NCBI GenBank assembly: GCA_021307315.1
Contig: JAJSPD010000057.1
Location: 1 to 64,000, forward strand
DNA: 64,000 bases
From: Bisporella sp. PMI_857
Lineage: Eukaryota; Ascomycota; Leotiomycetes; Helotiales; Helotiaceae
Direction of reading: 5' to 3'
Below, one piece after another: positions 1-11,842 of this stretch. Made by a program: the position numbers and the translations under genes. The notes below the pieces were generated by a model. The model was not told the origin of the DNA and made no database searches. It was given only the letters and a program-made list of their open reading frames with translations. How positions within the stretch are numbered: position 1 is the stretch's first letter; every line of letters starts with the position of its first letter.

Positions 1-250
1 CGTAGGATCGCTGAAAGTATGAGCTAGGTTTTGATGTAAATGTACTGCAAAGTGTGCATGTCTTTTTCAGTTTCTAAATAAAGTAGTAATTATATTTACA
101 ACATATGTTGCATTGTGCCTCTCTGATCAAGACCTAATATGAAGTGTATATTAACCTGAGCACCGCCCTTAAGATCACATTTCTTTCTTCGATACCATCT
201 ATTTCCTCTCCTAGTAAATCTCTTATCTCTTTGATTCCAATTCTCATACA

Positions 251-3200
251 ATGACAAGATTTAAAAATTATGTGGCAATATTCTGGCTACTATATACTCT
301 TACCAACGGCGATGGTATTAAAGCAATTGTAAGTGTGCTTACATAGTAGCCTAAGCGAGGATAAATTGGCATCGTCTACTCTAGGTTTTGAAGTCTTTCG
401 ATACGCTATATCCTTTTCAGAAACACGCTAAAATATTCTCAGAATCCTACCGGACATCAAATTGGAGTTAACTCCATTACAATAGTGACTCAGACCAATC
501 TAGTCCAGATCAGTACGCAATATCTCACAGGAGATCCTAAATTTTTCAGTGGAAAAGTTGGAACAGACACAGAGATTGTAAGACTTTTTTGCTTTGGAAT
601 ATCGCTTGAGGATCAAAATCAATAACTTTTCTCTCTAGCTTGCCGAGCATGGCGGAACTCTGAAATGGATTGGAGCAAATACGCAATATATCACAGAGAT
701 GGTAGAAATTTCTAAAGTAAGTGGCAAACCCGTCACGACCACGAAATCTATTGGAATTTCAATAGCTGGACCACTTGCAGTGTAGGTGAAACATCCCAAC
801 AACTTAAAGCACATTGTTTCCTATGTGTAGCATAGAGTGACGCAGACTTGCGCGTCCCATTGCTAGAGTCCCTTCATCCATTACGTTTCGCATACGGACC
901 CGTGGATTGAGGATATCTGCTGACATTTATTCGTAGGAACGGTGATGCGATAGGTGATTTAGATGTTGTTTTATCGCCAGCTCTTGTTTCTGAACTTGGC
1001 AACCTTGGTAACACCCTATGTGGTGTGCCTCTCCGCGGAAAACGAACTTGCGCTACGGATTTTGCCTCCAAAGCTGCATCTTTGATTGGGACCTTCAACG
1101 CTGCCAAGAATGGAGCTGCCACAGCAAGTGGATTTACCCTACTTCTCATTGCGGTTGAGCTTCAACGTCTGAAGAACAGCGGAAAGGAAATTCCCAATAA
1201 AATTCATATACCTTCGAGTGCTGTTGCTCAGGCATCCCCTAAAAGTACGTACCTCAATACAACCTCTTCTGTACCCATCTTTCATGTATCATAAGTGATA
1301 CGTTCGAGAGATCTATCCAATCAATATGGCCAGAAAGCCTGCCTTTAAGGAATAGTTCCTGAGGCTGCAGGATATAGATGCATAGGGCCACCTCTACTGA
1401 TTCGACAATGTAAGAACAGACTTTTTTAATTGCGCATTTATTAATTCGTTGAGTCGGTAGCAATCTTCACAACTCTCACCTATTCCTTCACTAAAACTAC
1501 TCAGACAACAAGCAGCACCACAACTAAGCCAACCACTTCAAACTTATCTGGTAGCAGCTCAATACAGACCGCGGGACCAGACAAAATAGGAGGAGCGTGT
1601 TGGCGCTACACTGGTGTAGAATCTACACCATTTGATAACGATGATCAGAGTGAAGAGAAATTACCTGATCGAAGAAGAAGTATTGCAGGAAGGACAGCCC
1701 TTTTCCAGCCTCGTTTAATTAAAAAAGAAACCAAGAAAGACACCCAAAACCGTATAGGAAAGTGCAACCGTACAGCAACACAATTTATACGATCTAGAGA
1801 ACACCCAAAGCCGGGGAATGTGATGAAGCAAGTTCAATTGAAATCCACTGGCGGGGGTTTGCCTCCAGATCAGTGGTGGTTCATACCAGAACAAACACCT
1901 AATCAGCAAGGCCTTGGTTGTCATATTGCTTCACTGGCACAAAAGGGGAAGCGTGATCCTACTAGTCCAGATACTAGCAAGGCGAATTTCCCTGCAGGGT
2001 ATGATCAATCCTCCATCATAAAACAACTGACTGTTGACCACGTTTGTGAGTTCTTGAAGACCATCTGAGATTAAATCTTACTGATCCGGACTAGATGAGA
2101 AAAAACTAATCAGCCGTTTTTTTGAGTCTGAATTAACTACGCCTCATGACGATAGATGTGAACCATTCATTGCTCTTTTCGATTTAGTAGATCCCTCCTT
2201 TACTGGCTCAGTAGGGTACGATGCACCAAGATCTCGATTTGCCTCGCTTTGGGCCCAGTTGCCAAATACTCCAGATAATAACGCCTTTGCCGGGGTAGAC
2301 GCAAGAATAAATAACCTGAAAGCTTACATTATGGAACCTGGTTATAAATGGCCTAAATACAAACGCCTTCTAGGAAACCAAGTTCCAGATCCTGAATGGG
2401 ATTGGAAGTTTCAGCTGTGGAACAATATGTAAGATCCCCCTTTATGGCATCCCTGGTAGACATAATCAGCCTGACAAAAGCCCAGAGGCCTGGTTGTTGA
2501 CTTTATGAATACACCAGCGGTAATCAAACTGTTTGCAATGGTCAATGTTGATATTTATCGCGGCCTGTAAGTCATCCGGTACTTACTCTTCGCCAGCTAG
2601 CAAAATTAATAACCGAAACAGGCTTGCGTTTGATGTGATTGAGCAGTGCGCCACTGAGCACCCGAATAATCTTACACTTCCTTACTATAGAACCAACTGG
2701 GCACTGAAATACAAGAAATGGATACAAAATCACTTGTATGCGAAGAATGAGCTCATAAAAAAGAAAGTGGGCGAAATACAAGCAGATATCGAATCACATC
2801 CCGAGAAGATGAGGACGGCAAGTGGCCAGCCAAATGAATACGCTACAGCTTTCGAACAATTGAAAAACTCATACTCGCGTGAGAAACTGAACTTGAAGGG
2901 ATTCAAGCTCCTAGAATATCCGCCATACTCATCAGAGATACCACTAGGCATCCGAGACTTAAACACCAATACCTGCAAAGCTAGTACAAGAATTGAATGT
3001 GTCAAACGTACTATCGTGGGCTGCACATATCAATACGAAGATATGCCAGGCGTGCCCGCCAACAAATGTCCCCCGATTCCACCACTCCCAGCGTCTTGCT
3101 CCAAGCCAACCATATCATCAAAGCAAAATTCGATCCCGAAACCGACACCAACCCCACATAAGCCTGTATCCCTAAACCTTGAGCCGCAGCAATGCAATCC

Positions 3201-3546
3201 CAAAAGCAAGCATGACGAAGTCATCAGTAAAGATCAAGAGGAATTGTCAGAGTTTTTCTGCAAGGCCTATGCCGAAGATAAAATAGAGCCTGGGAATAAG
3301 CGTATCTGGGACCCTAAGAAGGTCAGCAGCGGGGATCCGTATCACTTCTCCGTAAGCTGGATCGCAGGATGTAGAATATTTCCAGGAAAGCAGGTACAGA
3401 AGGTTCATCAACCTTTGGGGGGAGAGGGAATCACATGCTTCGAGCTGATGAAAGCAAATTATAAGAAGTGTGCTAACGGTGGTGCTGGCGGTTATAGAGA
3501 TGCGGGATGCTTGAGGTATGCATTTCGTGCAACGGAGAAAAAATAA
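251..3546 (+). CDS. Secreted protein of unknown function, 798 aa, eight exons
   Basis: I do not recognise a named family. Exons 251-328, 443-577, 639-781, 937-1244, 1461-2045, 2095-2428, 2486-2566 and 2601-3546 join in one frame of 799 codons including the stop. The ATG at 251 opens a hydrophobic signal-peptide-like segment (MTRFKNYVAIFWLLYTL), so the product is probably secreted. A Thr/Ser-rich linker follows at about residues 155-190 and a Pro-rich linker (PKPTPTPHKP) lies near residue 680. The last 120 residues form a compact domain with spaced cysteines and the motifs SWIAGC, HQPLGG and CANGGAGGYRDAGCLRY. From general memory this tail recurs at the C-end of large secreted fungal proteins, some with glycosidase or chitin-binding parts, but no catalytic motif is visible here. 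The two linkers suggest a modular extracellular protein. All introns are GT-AG. Splice joins are firm by frame; function is unknown. Confidence 0.7.
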
Positions 3547-4021
3547 CGGGATGAAAGGTTACTGCATAGGCTTGAAGTCTTGATTTGCATTGAGCGTAGG
3601 CGTTTGAGACATAAAAGCTGGAATGGCGTTACGGAAAATATAGATTTGCTGGCGTTCAAAAATACTATTAGTTGAAACTGAATCATATAATTGGGGCATT
3701 AAGTTGCTCCTCATCCTTGACAACCTGTACAACTAATAGCACTGTTTTAGTATAGAATTGTACTATGTATCTTGATATTCTGGTCAACTCTCTTCCGATT
3801 ACATTATGTACGTTGCTTTTTGCACAATGAGATCTATCTAGATCTTGACATCTCTGTAGCTCTAAGCCAAGAATCGAATGTTTCTTAAACTGTCAAGCCA
3901 AAATTTTTCCAGAATTTTCGAGTCATAAATACTCGTTAATCTGTACTACCAGCCTTTTTTGCTTCGATAAAAAGTGCTAATTACTTAGAATACTGTGCAG
4001 GTCAGATGAGTCGAATTGTTC
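3547..4021. other. Intergenic, nothing recognised
   Basis: About 475 bp between the secreted-protein gene and the HET relic. It is AT-rich and I see no coding or RNA feature. Confidence 0.5.
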
Positions 4022-4598
4022 TTATACTGACACCCTTCTCAAAACGTCGGGCAAGAGTCGTGGGACAGAGTTTATGATTTCTCCAGTCAATTTATTCTTA
4101 AACCGTACAAAAACATCAGCTTCAATCGCTGTGCCATCTGCATCCAATTGCTCCTATTATATATGCTGTTTGGATATTATCTACACTACCCGACGTATAG
4201 GACAGATCTTCGTATATAGGATAGAAAATGGGACTCGCATCATCCAGAGGCACATGGCGTTTTGATCAATCAAAATCTTGCACAGGATGCCACCTGGAAG
4301 TCTCTTCCATTTCATCATGTCCGAAGAAGTACATCCCTTCCACAGTCTCGTAGGCGGTGTAACCAGGCGGCAAACTCTCCTGCAGCTCCTTCAAAGACAT
4401 GAGGGCCGAGGGCCGGTCAGCTCTTTTGAGTGAAGGCACATGTGAGATCCTGAACTTTATATCGTCGTCATATTTTCCAGGCAACAGAGTGACAAGCCTG
4501 ATATCCAACTTTTTATTCAGGAGTTCAGAATATCGGTACTCGGGCAGGCGCGGGGAGCTCGCTCTTTGTCGAAAGAAGGGCAGCGATAGGTCATTCAT
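4022..4598 (-). pseudogene. Broken HET-domain gene with WW module (heterokaryon incompatibility family)
   Basis: The frame from the ATG at 4598 carries a HET-type N-terminus (YRYSELL, then IRLVTLLPGKYDDDI) followed by a WW-like module (LPPGYTAYETVEGMYFF ending RWHP). Such N-terminal WW modules are known in fungal HET proteins. The frame stops at 4266 just after QDFD, but the same frame resumes past the stop with IYEDLSYTSGSVDN, close to the HET signature YEALSYTWG. A second stop lies at 4122-4124, and the next coding stretch (from DADGTAIEADV) is in another frame down to 4022. The usual HET core after this point (WIDAICINQ and beyond) is missing. HET proteins act in non-self recognition and trigger cell death on hyphal fusion. 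With two stops, one frame change, a lost signature tryptophan and no C-terminal half, this is a relic. Confidence 0.65.
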
Positions 4599-7216
4599 AT
4601 CTTATTCCTGTAGGTATATCATATCCCCTGTCCTTGAGCAAGTTTCCTGGTTCATACGGGATCTGATGATCTTGACTGAGGAGAATGAGGTTGAGCTTGG
4701 CAGCACAAACCTCAAGGCCGCCAGACTTGGCGGCGTACTGTTTCATGTGCATCACATAATAAGCTGAAAATACGGGACTGAGATCAATTGCTGGTTTCAT
4801 TATGTACAAATCCAAAGCCGTATGACTCTTGTTCCTTACCTCAATAGTTCTTGCTCGCCAAAAAACCCAATTGTCCTTCCAGAGTCTGAGCTGAAGAACA
4901 AAAATCTACAAAGGAGTCTATGTCAGATCTAGAAGTGGCGAGGGCCAATGGTAGAATCCCTCTGCGTACTCGTGGTGGAAGCTTGCAACCTTGCCATATG
5001 GCCTAGTCATGATCTCGCTAGTGATCAATACAGCTGCCCCATCATAGATTGACAAATTACCGCCTACTTAGAGCTCTCTTCATCAGTGCTGAAGCGGCTC
5101 TCAATTGATATCTTAGGTGAATACGGATGATTCTTCAGTTCTGGCCATTCATCGTAGCTACCTAAACGTGTACCGAGGTGAATATACCCTCGGGCGTATT
5201 AGCACTTCAAGTGCCGTGTTTGAAAGAAGCAGGCTGTGAAAGGCTCCCATTGTTAGACCTGTGACTCGAATTTTAACTTACCGATAAGCCATGATGTTCC
5301 ATTCTATACTGTAAGCATTTTCACAATGTCAAGATGTATGATAAGTGAACCTCCAGTTGTTACTGGAAGCATTGACCAACTAGCCTCGGTATGTAAATGC
5401 AATTCTCGAGAGGTAGCATTCTCCGCCTTGGGATGCAGGGAAGGCAAGTGTATGGTCTTTGTCGAGATTTTGGCTTTCGAGTCAGGCTGGGACAACGAGT
5501 CACCCATCAGTCAATTTCTCCAATGATCCGATCATGGCTAAAAATGTAGCCATTTTTTCTGGTTTCGAAGTCTGTATAGATACCATAGGTTTTGCTACCG
5601 TATGATCGAATTTTTCGCTCACTTTCACCAATCAGCACATTTCACCGCCCTGGAAACGATTCCAATATTTTCTTCATCACGAAAGATATACGCGCTCTCT
5701 GTAAGATTTCGAAGAGGAGAAGGTACAATTAAATGTGTCATTCCATCTTCGACGCTACCTAAAGACTTGTACAGTTTATTAGATTCCGACGAACATTGTA
5801 TTGCGCTTCGTGGCTGCTGCGTTAAATTTGTAATAGAGTCTATGCCTCAAAAGATCCCACCCCCGATTGTACAGAGTGACTCGACTGCTCAATGACCATG
5901 CGTTTCTGTCAGAAAACACTGAACGCAACTTCCCCGCTCCTACAGACTTAAGTTTTTGCTCGGCTAGCTCGATAAACCGACTCTAAAATATATTCGCAGA
6001 TAGACTTGAAACCCTGAAAAAGCTATCTGCCTGCGCGAAGACTTATTGGCTCAGGGGACTAAATATTTAAGACTTTGATACGTGAGCTGATATTCAAAAG
6101 CTTTTTGACGTGAATTTGGTAAGAATGACCAATACTTACGCATATTTCCAATCAAGATGCTCAGCCCACGCCTACTACGGAGCTTACAAAGTTCTTGACA
6201 CGCCTTTTCCAATCTATGCAGAACATGAGGGATACAAGTATTCTCTTGACACACTCCATCTAAGAACTAGAGAAGGAACTGCGGCGGAAGCTGCGCACTG
6301 CCACAACCGTTATGATAGTCCATGTGGCGCATCATACCGAGTCTCGAGCAATGTAGCGTCTTAAACATAAAAAAAAACGCTCTTCACTTCCGTGCATTCG
6401 CAAGATCAGGCTGCAAATCTCCCAACGGTGTGTTTTTGTCCTCGAATATCTCCTCCAATCCCGAGAATCAGTCCTCGCATGTGCTCAACACGCCGCCCAA
6501 ACTATAGTTTATGCCGGTCCCATGGCACGTATTTGCGATGGATTAAGCGTCCAAGACTTCATGAAGTTTGGCTCTCGCGATGAGCCTCAATCTTCTGGAT
6601 AAAGGTGCTGGTGTGGGTATTTGGAAAAGATGCCCTGCTCCGGAGAGGTGCCGAATATCTTGGAGATAGCATACAGGGCAAGGAGGATCAATGGCTCGAG
6701 GGAAGTGAGCGCGTAGCTGAAGTTCACGAGGGTCGTGATAAAGACGAGGAGGTTAAGGACGAGGGAACCGACATTGGTGAGAGCCATTGTGTGATATCGA
6801 GAAAATATGCAAATTTCTGTGGTACAAGCGCAACCAGGAATTTATATTGCAGCTAATACCAGGGTTCAAATGGAGTGGGTGGACGTGATTTTTGAGCGTT
6901 GATAGACAAAGCCGGCTATCTTTGAGTTGACGTCAAAGCCTGGCCCTCGGAACGAGATACCGCTTTACCTAAACTGTCGAAGCGGGTAGGTCCTGTGAGC
7001 TCCACCTCACTTTTGCTTCCTTTCTCCATGCACTATTCTCCTCTCCCAACAAACCAAATAATCTCCATCTTGAGAATATCCCCCCTTTTACTATGCAATA
7101 CTAATCATCAGAGTCGCTAATCTCTATCCCATCGTCTTCTACATGTGCTCATGTCATGGCTCGTGCATCAGCATCAAAAGTCTGCTGGCTGATGCCAGAG
7201 ACGATCTGATTTTGCA
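4599..7216. other. Long intergenic stretch with only short doubtful frames
   Basis: About 2.6 kb. Frames at 5326-5526 (+) and 5602-5895 (+) show no motif, signal peptide or splice partner that I trust. The frame at 6587-6787 (-) is listed separately. CT-rich DNA at 7010-7080 is probably the 5' leader or promoter of the gene starting at 7217. Confidence 0.4.
6587..6787 (-). CDS. Possible small membrane protein, 66 aa
   Basis: This is a 66-codon frame with a true ATG at 6787. It holds two hydrophobic stretches (residues 6-27, with LVLNLLVFITTLVNF, and 30-45, with PLILLALYAISKIF), then a polar tail ending HQHLYPED. This is compatible with a two-span membrane protein or with the last exon of a longer transporter. 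I could not find an upstream exon with matching phase and do not recognise the family. The composition could arise by chance in AT-rich DNA, so confidence is low. Confidence 0.22.
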   Translation of the reverse strand: MALTNVGSLVLNLLVFITTLVNFSYALTSLEPLILLALYAISKIFGTSPEQGIFSKYPHQHLYPED

Positions 7217-9124
7217 ATGCCTGAAAAGATCCTGAGGCTAGATCCTATGAATTTTACCGTTCCTACAGATCACCTAAGCCTGCATGTCACGTCTGATATG
7301 GTCATTGCCTTTGCAGATGGTATTCTAGTGCCAATGGATGATGAGAAGCTGCTGGAAGCACTAACTTTAGGGATCTTCTGGACGATTCGCGGGAGAGCAT
7401 GTCGAATTGAAGTAATGGTGTCTTTTGATGGTGAAGACATAGGTGTAGAAGATGAACATCATATCCAAGAGAAGATTGTCGACCATTTCCGTAACGCGCA
7501 TGTAAGTTCATGGTTATTCGAAGCCGCCCTCATCCCCGGCTAATTCACGAAGCTGTGGACTCAACTGTGTATCTCACCTTCTCTCTCGTTTTCTCACACT
7601 TCTTCCGGGATTACTTCATTACCTTCACAAAACAGGTTCTTTATATATCTCAACAATACTGCATCAGTCGTGAAAGCCGGACCACTAGCCCGGGGTTGGT
7701 CATTGGATGATAAGGACATTATTCCTCCGGAAACTGTGATATGTGCTACATTCGAGAGATTGATAATCAAGTTGGATTTTCACAGTATTGTAGATCGATC
7801 AAGTATGATGGCCAAGAGGATGAAATTGAGGTTGCAAGGGGAGAGTACACTGCACTCAATTTTTCTGAACAATCTGCTCCAGCCAGAAATTGAGCCTGAT
7901 CTTCTCCTACAGACATCGACCGGATCGTCTGAGGGGTTAAGTACCGAATTTGAGGCATATTCCTCACTATCTAAGCATAGCAATCACAACCAGTCTACTC
8001 TAGATCTCAGTTCTGGAATTGAAGACGATATGCTGTTGGAGCACTGTTCTTTGGAACCGCATGATCATGCATTGTGGTTCCCCAAAGCTACCAAACCTTA
8101 TACCAATATCAAGGCCTCGCCTCGACAAATTAAGGTTGGTAGGCACGAACTGGAGGAATCTATTGTGGATTCAGATGTCATAGCAAATGCTATAGACAAA
8201 CAGGAATTATTGTTCCAAGATGGATTGAAGCCTCCCACGTCGATCTATCAGAATTCAGCTACTTCAGTTGAGACTGGTATCACAAGGAAGCGACACTCTA
8301 TGGGTTCGGCGACACAATGCTCGACGGCTGATTCAGTGCGAAGACTCAATGCCTTCTCCGCCTGCACACTTACCTCAGCGGCGATGTTGGTTCTGCTTGG
8401 TGGGCATCGGACTCGTAACCTTCAAGGCGCGTATCGGGATACATCGCTGCCATGCAGAAGCATGTCAGCACTCGTTCCAGGAGTGTTCTGTCCTGGATTT
8501 AAACAAATGATGACGCACAACGCGAAGTTTCTACCTACCATATGTAACGCTATTTCAGCTTCCTGGGTCCGGTCTGTACAAGGTCCAGGATTGATGAGAC
8601 AGCTACAAGAATTAGCCTGGGAAGAGCGGGACCCTATTCTTTACAGCGGCACAACTTCTGGGCAAAAAGGCACAATAGAATACTTGAGGTCCGTAGTACA
8701 GGCTAGAGTTTGGAGCATGATGCAACAAACTTTGTTTGATCCATCCGCTGCTCGGAAGTTACGCTGGGAAAATCTCAAAGCGGGCCGTCATCCACAACAC
8801 AACGAGCGCGAAGATAACGACACCAATTCTTTTGACAATCGTAATGCAACCTGCATTGATATACGGTCATGGATCGGAGATAATAGAGAAGATGAGTTTT
8901 TGGGTGATGTGGAGGACATATTTGACGCGCTGCCGAAAGAGACGTGTGACTCAAGGCGTGAAAATGGTTTACTGGGATATCTCATAGCGATGGAACAAGA
9001 GAATATTGAAAAGGAGATGGAAGAAGTAATTTTTGGGGCTCTAGCCGCGTGCGATGTGGAGACTGATTCAGAGGCTGGTCGTCCAGAGATTATATACGAT
9101 AGCGAAGAAAACATGTTACTTTAA
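7217..9124 (+). CDS. Orphan protein, about 576 aa, two exons
   Basis: I do not recognise this gene. The ATG at 7217 begins a frame with MPEKILRLDPMNFTVP; the second long frame runs from about 7668 to the stop at 9124. The join that keeps frame uses a donor at 7491 (GTAACG) and acceptor ending at 7667, giving 577 codons including the stop. A stronger donor (GTAAGT) at 7502 does not match the phase of the visible acceptors, so the junction is uncertain. The product is mostly hydrophilic and acidic with no signal peptide. One short hydrophobic run (AFSACTLTSAAMLVLLGG) sits past the middle, and the C-terminus is very acidic (EEVIFGALAACDVETDSEAG). The gene converges on the oxygenase gene, with 301 bp between stop codons. 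The 5' leader is CT-rich, as in many expressed fungal genes. The long open frame and coding-like composition support a real gene. Confidence 0.55.
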
Positions 9125-9425
9125 CGAATATCTCGTATCATGTGTACAAGATGATGGATATCTCATCTCGCCTTCAGAAGGTACAATGAGCCAAGAAGCT
9201 AATGGCTGTTCTCGCCTGGTGCTCTCAATATTCCCAGTTGCTTTTATTATGCTATACCCTTGTGCAAAAGCACTAATGACACATGGCTTAGATCAATCAA
9301 GAATATTCACAAGCGTGCCAACCTTTGTGCAGAATTCTCTACGGCTCGTTGTATTAGATTGTCTAACCCCAAAATTGTCAACCCGAGTTTGTCATATCTT
9401 CTGCAAAGAAATTTACAAAGCAGTC

Positions 9426-10531
9426 CTACAAATTTTCAACCTCCATGCCTCCAGTCAAAGTCGAGCTCATCTTCTGCTTAGCATGAGATTCCCTGAACAC
9501 ATTATATTTTCGATCATGCCAGTCTCCTGCGGTCACTCTCTCACCGTCATTCGCCTCCAGAACGGTGCCATCCTCGGGGCCTAAGAAGTATGCAATAGAG
9601 AAACGTTCTTCTTGCATTCCTTGATACGGGATAACACGATGAAGAGCAGAGCGTAGCTTATGTCCGGAGAGAAATCGGAGCGAGTCTGCAACGTTGACAA
9701 TGGCATGTCCAGGCTTCGGCTCTACATATTCCCACGCTTGCTTTCGAGGCGAGAACACCTGAAGCCCCCATTGCTTGACAAACAAGAGAGTCAAGGATCC
9801 GATGTCAGTGTGTTGCAAGTGTCCTACATTGTTATCCTGAATGGTCTGCTCTGGGTAACGGAGAAACATGATATTATTCCTACACTGGCCTTCATCCTGA
9901 TGGAAGTTCTCAAACCGGGCTGGGGCGTCGAGGTTGAGGCTATCGGACAGGCTGCCCAAGACGGTCATGAGGATGAAGTGGCAAATGCTCGTAAAGCTGC
10001 TGAATATGTCAAAGTTGTCGTTCACCACATCAGGGAGCGTTGATGATGGCCTTTGCAGCTTGGATCGAAGAAGCTAGAATTGTTAATCAAATTTTCAGAG
10101 CTGTTTATTTTGATAGAGGGCTTACTCGAAGTGTTTCCCACCCATCCTTTTTGTTTTCAATAGCACCTGATTGTTGGCCCAGTGGCTTGTACCTGTTCTG
10201 TCATCAATAACCTTCCACAGACCAATCTTTTGTAGCAATTGCCTTACCCATGCTTGTCAGAGCCAATATCATATTTAATTTTCTCTTCCACTGGTTGATT
10301 GAACCATGCCTTCATGATGGCCAGGAGATCCTCAAACCCATTTACAGCATCTTTGCCTACGCCATTTCTAAGATCAAGATGAAAGAAGCCATGTGTTTGG
10401 CATGCCAGTAAAAGCCTAGCAATTTCGGATTTATCTTCTTTCACAAGGAGGAAAAAATCAATAACCTCCAGCGCAGCGAGAGAATTGGGCTGCTTTGGAG
10501 TGATCAAAGGGATTTCCACCAAAGATGGCAT
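9426..10531 (-). CDS. 2-oxoglutarate/Fe(II)-dependent oxygenase, isopenicillin N synthase-like, 332 aa
   Basis: Exons 10248-10531, 10126-10192 and 9426-10073 join in frame to 333 codons including the stop. The N-terminal part has the family pattern (EIARLLLACQTHGFFHLDLRNG; pieces HGFF and YKPLGQQSGA). The jelly-roll core carries the iron-binding triad His205 and Asp207 (LQHTDIGSLTLLF) and His262 (ALHRVIPYQG), plus Arg274 in ERFSIAYFLGP for the 2-oxoglutarate carboxylate. Length is normal for the family. Members hydroxylate, desaturate or cyclise small molecules, often in fungal secondary metabolism, using oxygen and 2-oxoglutarate; the substrate cannot be read from sequence. It lies upstream of and divergent from an MCT-type carrier, 1.3 kb away, so the two may serve one small pathway (inference). 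A TATAAG box lies about 107 bp upstream of the ATG. The gene appears intact. Confidence 0.9.
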
Positions 10532-10637
10532 GTCTAACAGATCGTATACAATATTTGATATTAAGGCGTTGTCGTTTATGAGAGAGATTAAACTTTATTC
10601 CGAAAGTCTATGGGGACACAAAAGACATGAGCTCCTC

Positions 10638-10643
10638 TTATAC
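10638..10643 (-). promoter_or_regulatory. Putative TATA box of the oxygenase gene
   Basis: TATAAG on the minus strand about 107 bp before the ATG at 10531, a normal spacing for a fungal TATA element. This rests on position and sequence only. Confidence 0.3.
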
Positions 10644-11842
10644 TGCTTTTAATAAAACACGGAAATGATTTAATTTTCTTCATTCATAGCCCGATACATA
10701 TTTCTCAGCTATTCCCATGTTCCTCGGCAAGCTCTCAGCTCTGCGTCTTGTCTCGTCATTGTATCCTGATATTTTAGCTAAATGTACGATGCAGCGACAC
10801 AATATTCAGCCATAAGACTCTTTCTTGTGTGGCATCTGACTTGTTTCACTTCTCGCTACTTTGTTTCGATATCTTGGGTCGCATTTTGTGCAGCCATCGT
10901 GTCACGTCTTGCTGCGCAAATTTTGTATCATCACCGCAATTGATACAACCGAGTGAGCCTATTTTTAAGTAATGGGAGGATATTGAAGGCGGTCGAAACA
11001 GAAGCAGAGTTGTACTCTGCGTACCACGTCGCTAAGTTAAGTTAACGCACTAGCTCCAGCTCCGGCTAGACGCAGTACAATGTTGCACTCATAGAAGTCA
11101 TGAAATGGAGATGCAATATGTCTCCTTGTTCAGAGTCTTATCATGGACGCGAAGGCAGCAGCGTCTCTCACCGATTAGGCAGGATACAGTACTTAATTTG
11201 TAGAGATGCACATTCAAGAGCCCCGCCTGTGAATAGTTACGGTTATGCAGATCCCGGGACCCTGCAGCTCGTAACATCGTGGTCTATATTTTCTCCGTGG
11301 TAGAATGCGATACTTCTCGGAACTATTGGATAACTTACGATTTGGTACCAAACAACGTAAAATTTATGTTCCGTTCTACGGTTAAATTAGTACGAGGAGG
11401 CTCTGGACTCTGCATGAACTAGCGCGGATGTAACGCGACAGTCAATTTTTAGCTCCGTATGACGGCAGCCGTTATACATATGCCCAGACTCAAAACTCGC
11501 CGAAATATCCAAGGTGTGCCGAATCCAGATTATTTATTGCGAGACCGAGTACTATAACCTCAAATAAACATTTTTGTATGTTCCCCACTCCGCGTCAATA
11601 GCTTCGGAGCTTCCAGCATGCAGCGCTGAGCATATTTCAAGGATTTCTGTACTCATAGCAGGTGAAATGGATTTTAAAATAGTTTTATTGCCAAGTTATG
11701 GCGAAGTGGACACCCAGCTCCAAAATATCGAGATTGGCCTTTCCCATAAAAACGCTGGAATATTCCCTCCTTTCTCGTGGTCATTGTGTTACCTCGATAC
11801 CGCCAATTATTTCTTCATATCCTGTCCGAGTTCTGTTTACTC
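10644..11842. other. Divergent intergenic region, oxygenase and MFS carrier promoters
   Basis: About 1.2 kb between two divergent genes. No coding frame is credible. It must hold both promoters and any shared regulatory sites; I could not pick out a specific operator. Confidence 0.4.

Noticed and set aside
4591..4815. 74-codon minus-strand frame just upstream of the HET relic
   Set aside because: Starts without ATG and does not resemble the HET family; could not be joined to the relic.
5326..5895. Two plus-strand frames of 66 and 97 codons
   Set aside because: No motif, no signal peptide and no convincing splice join between them; likely chance openings.
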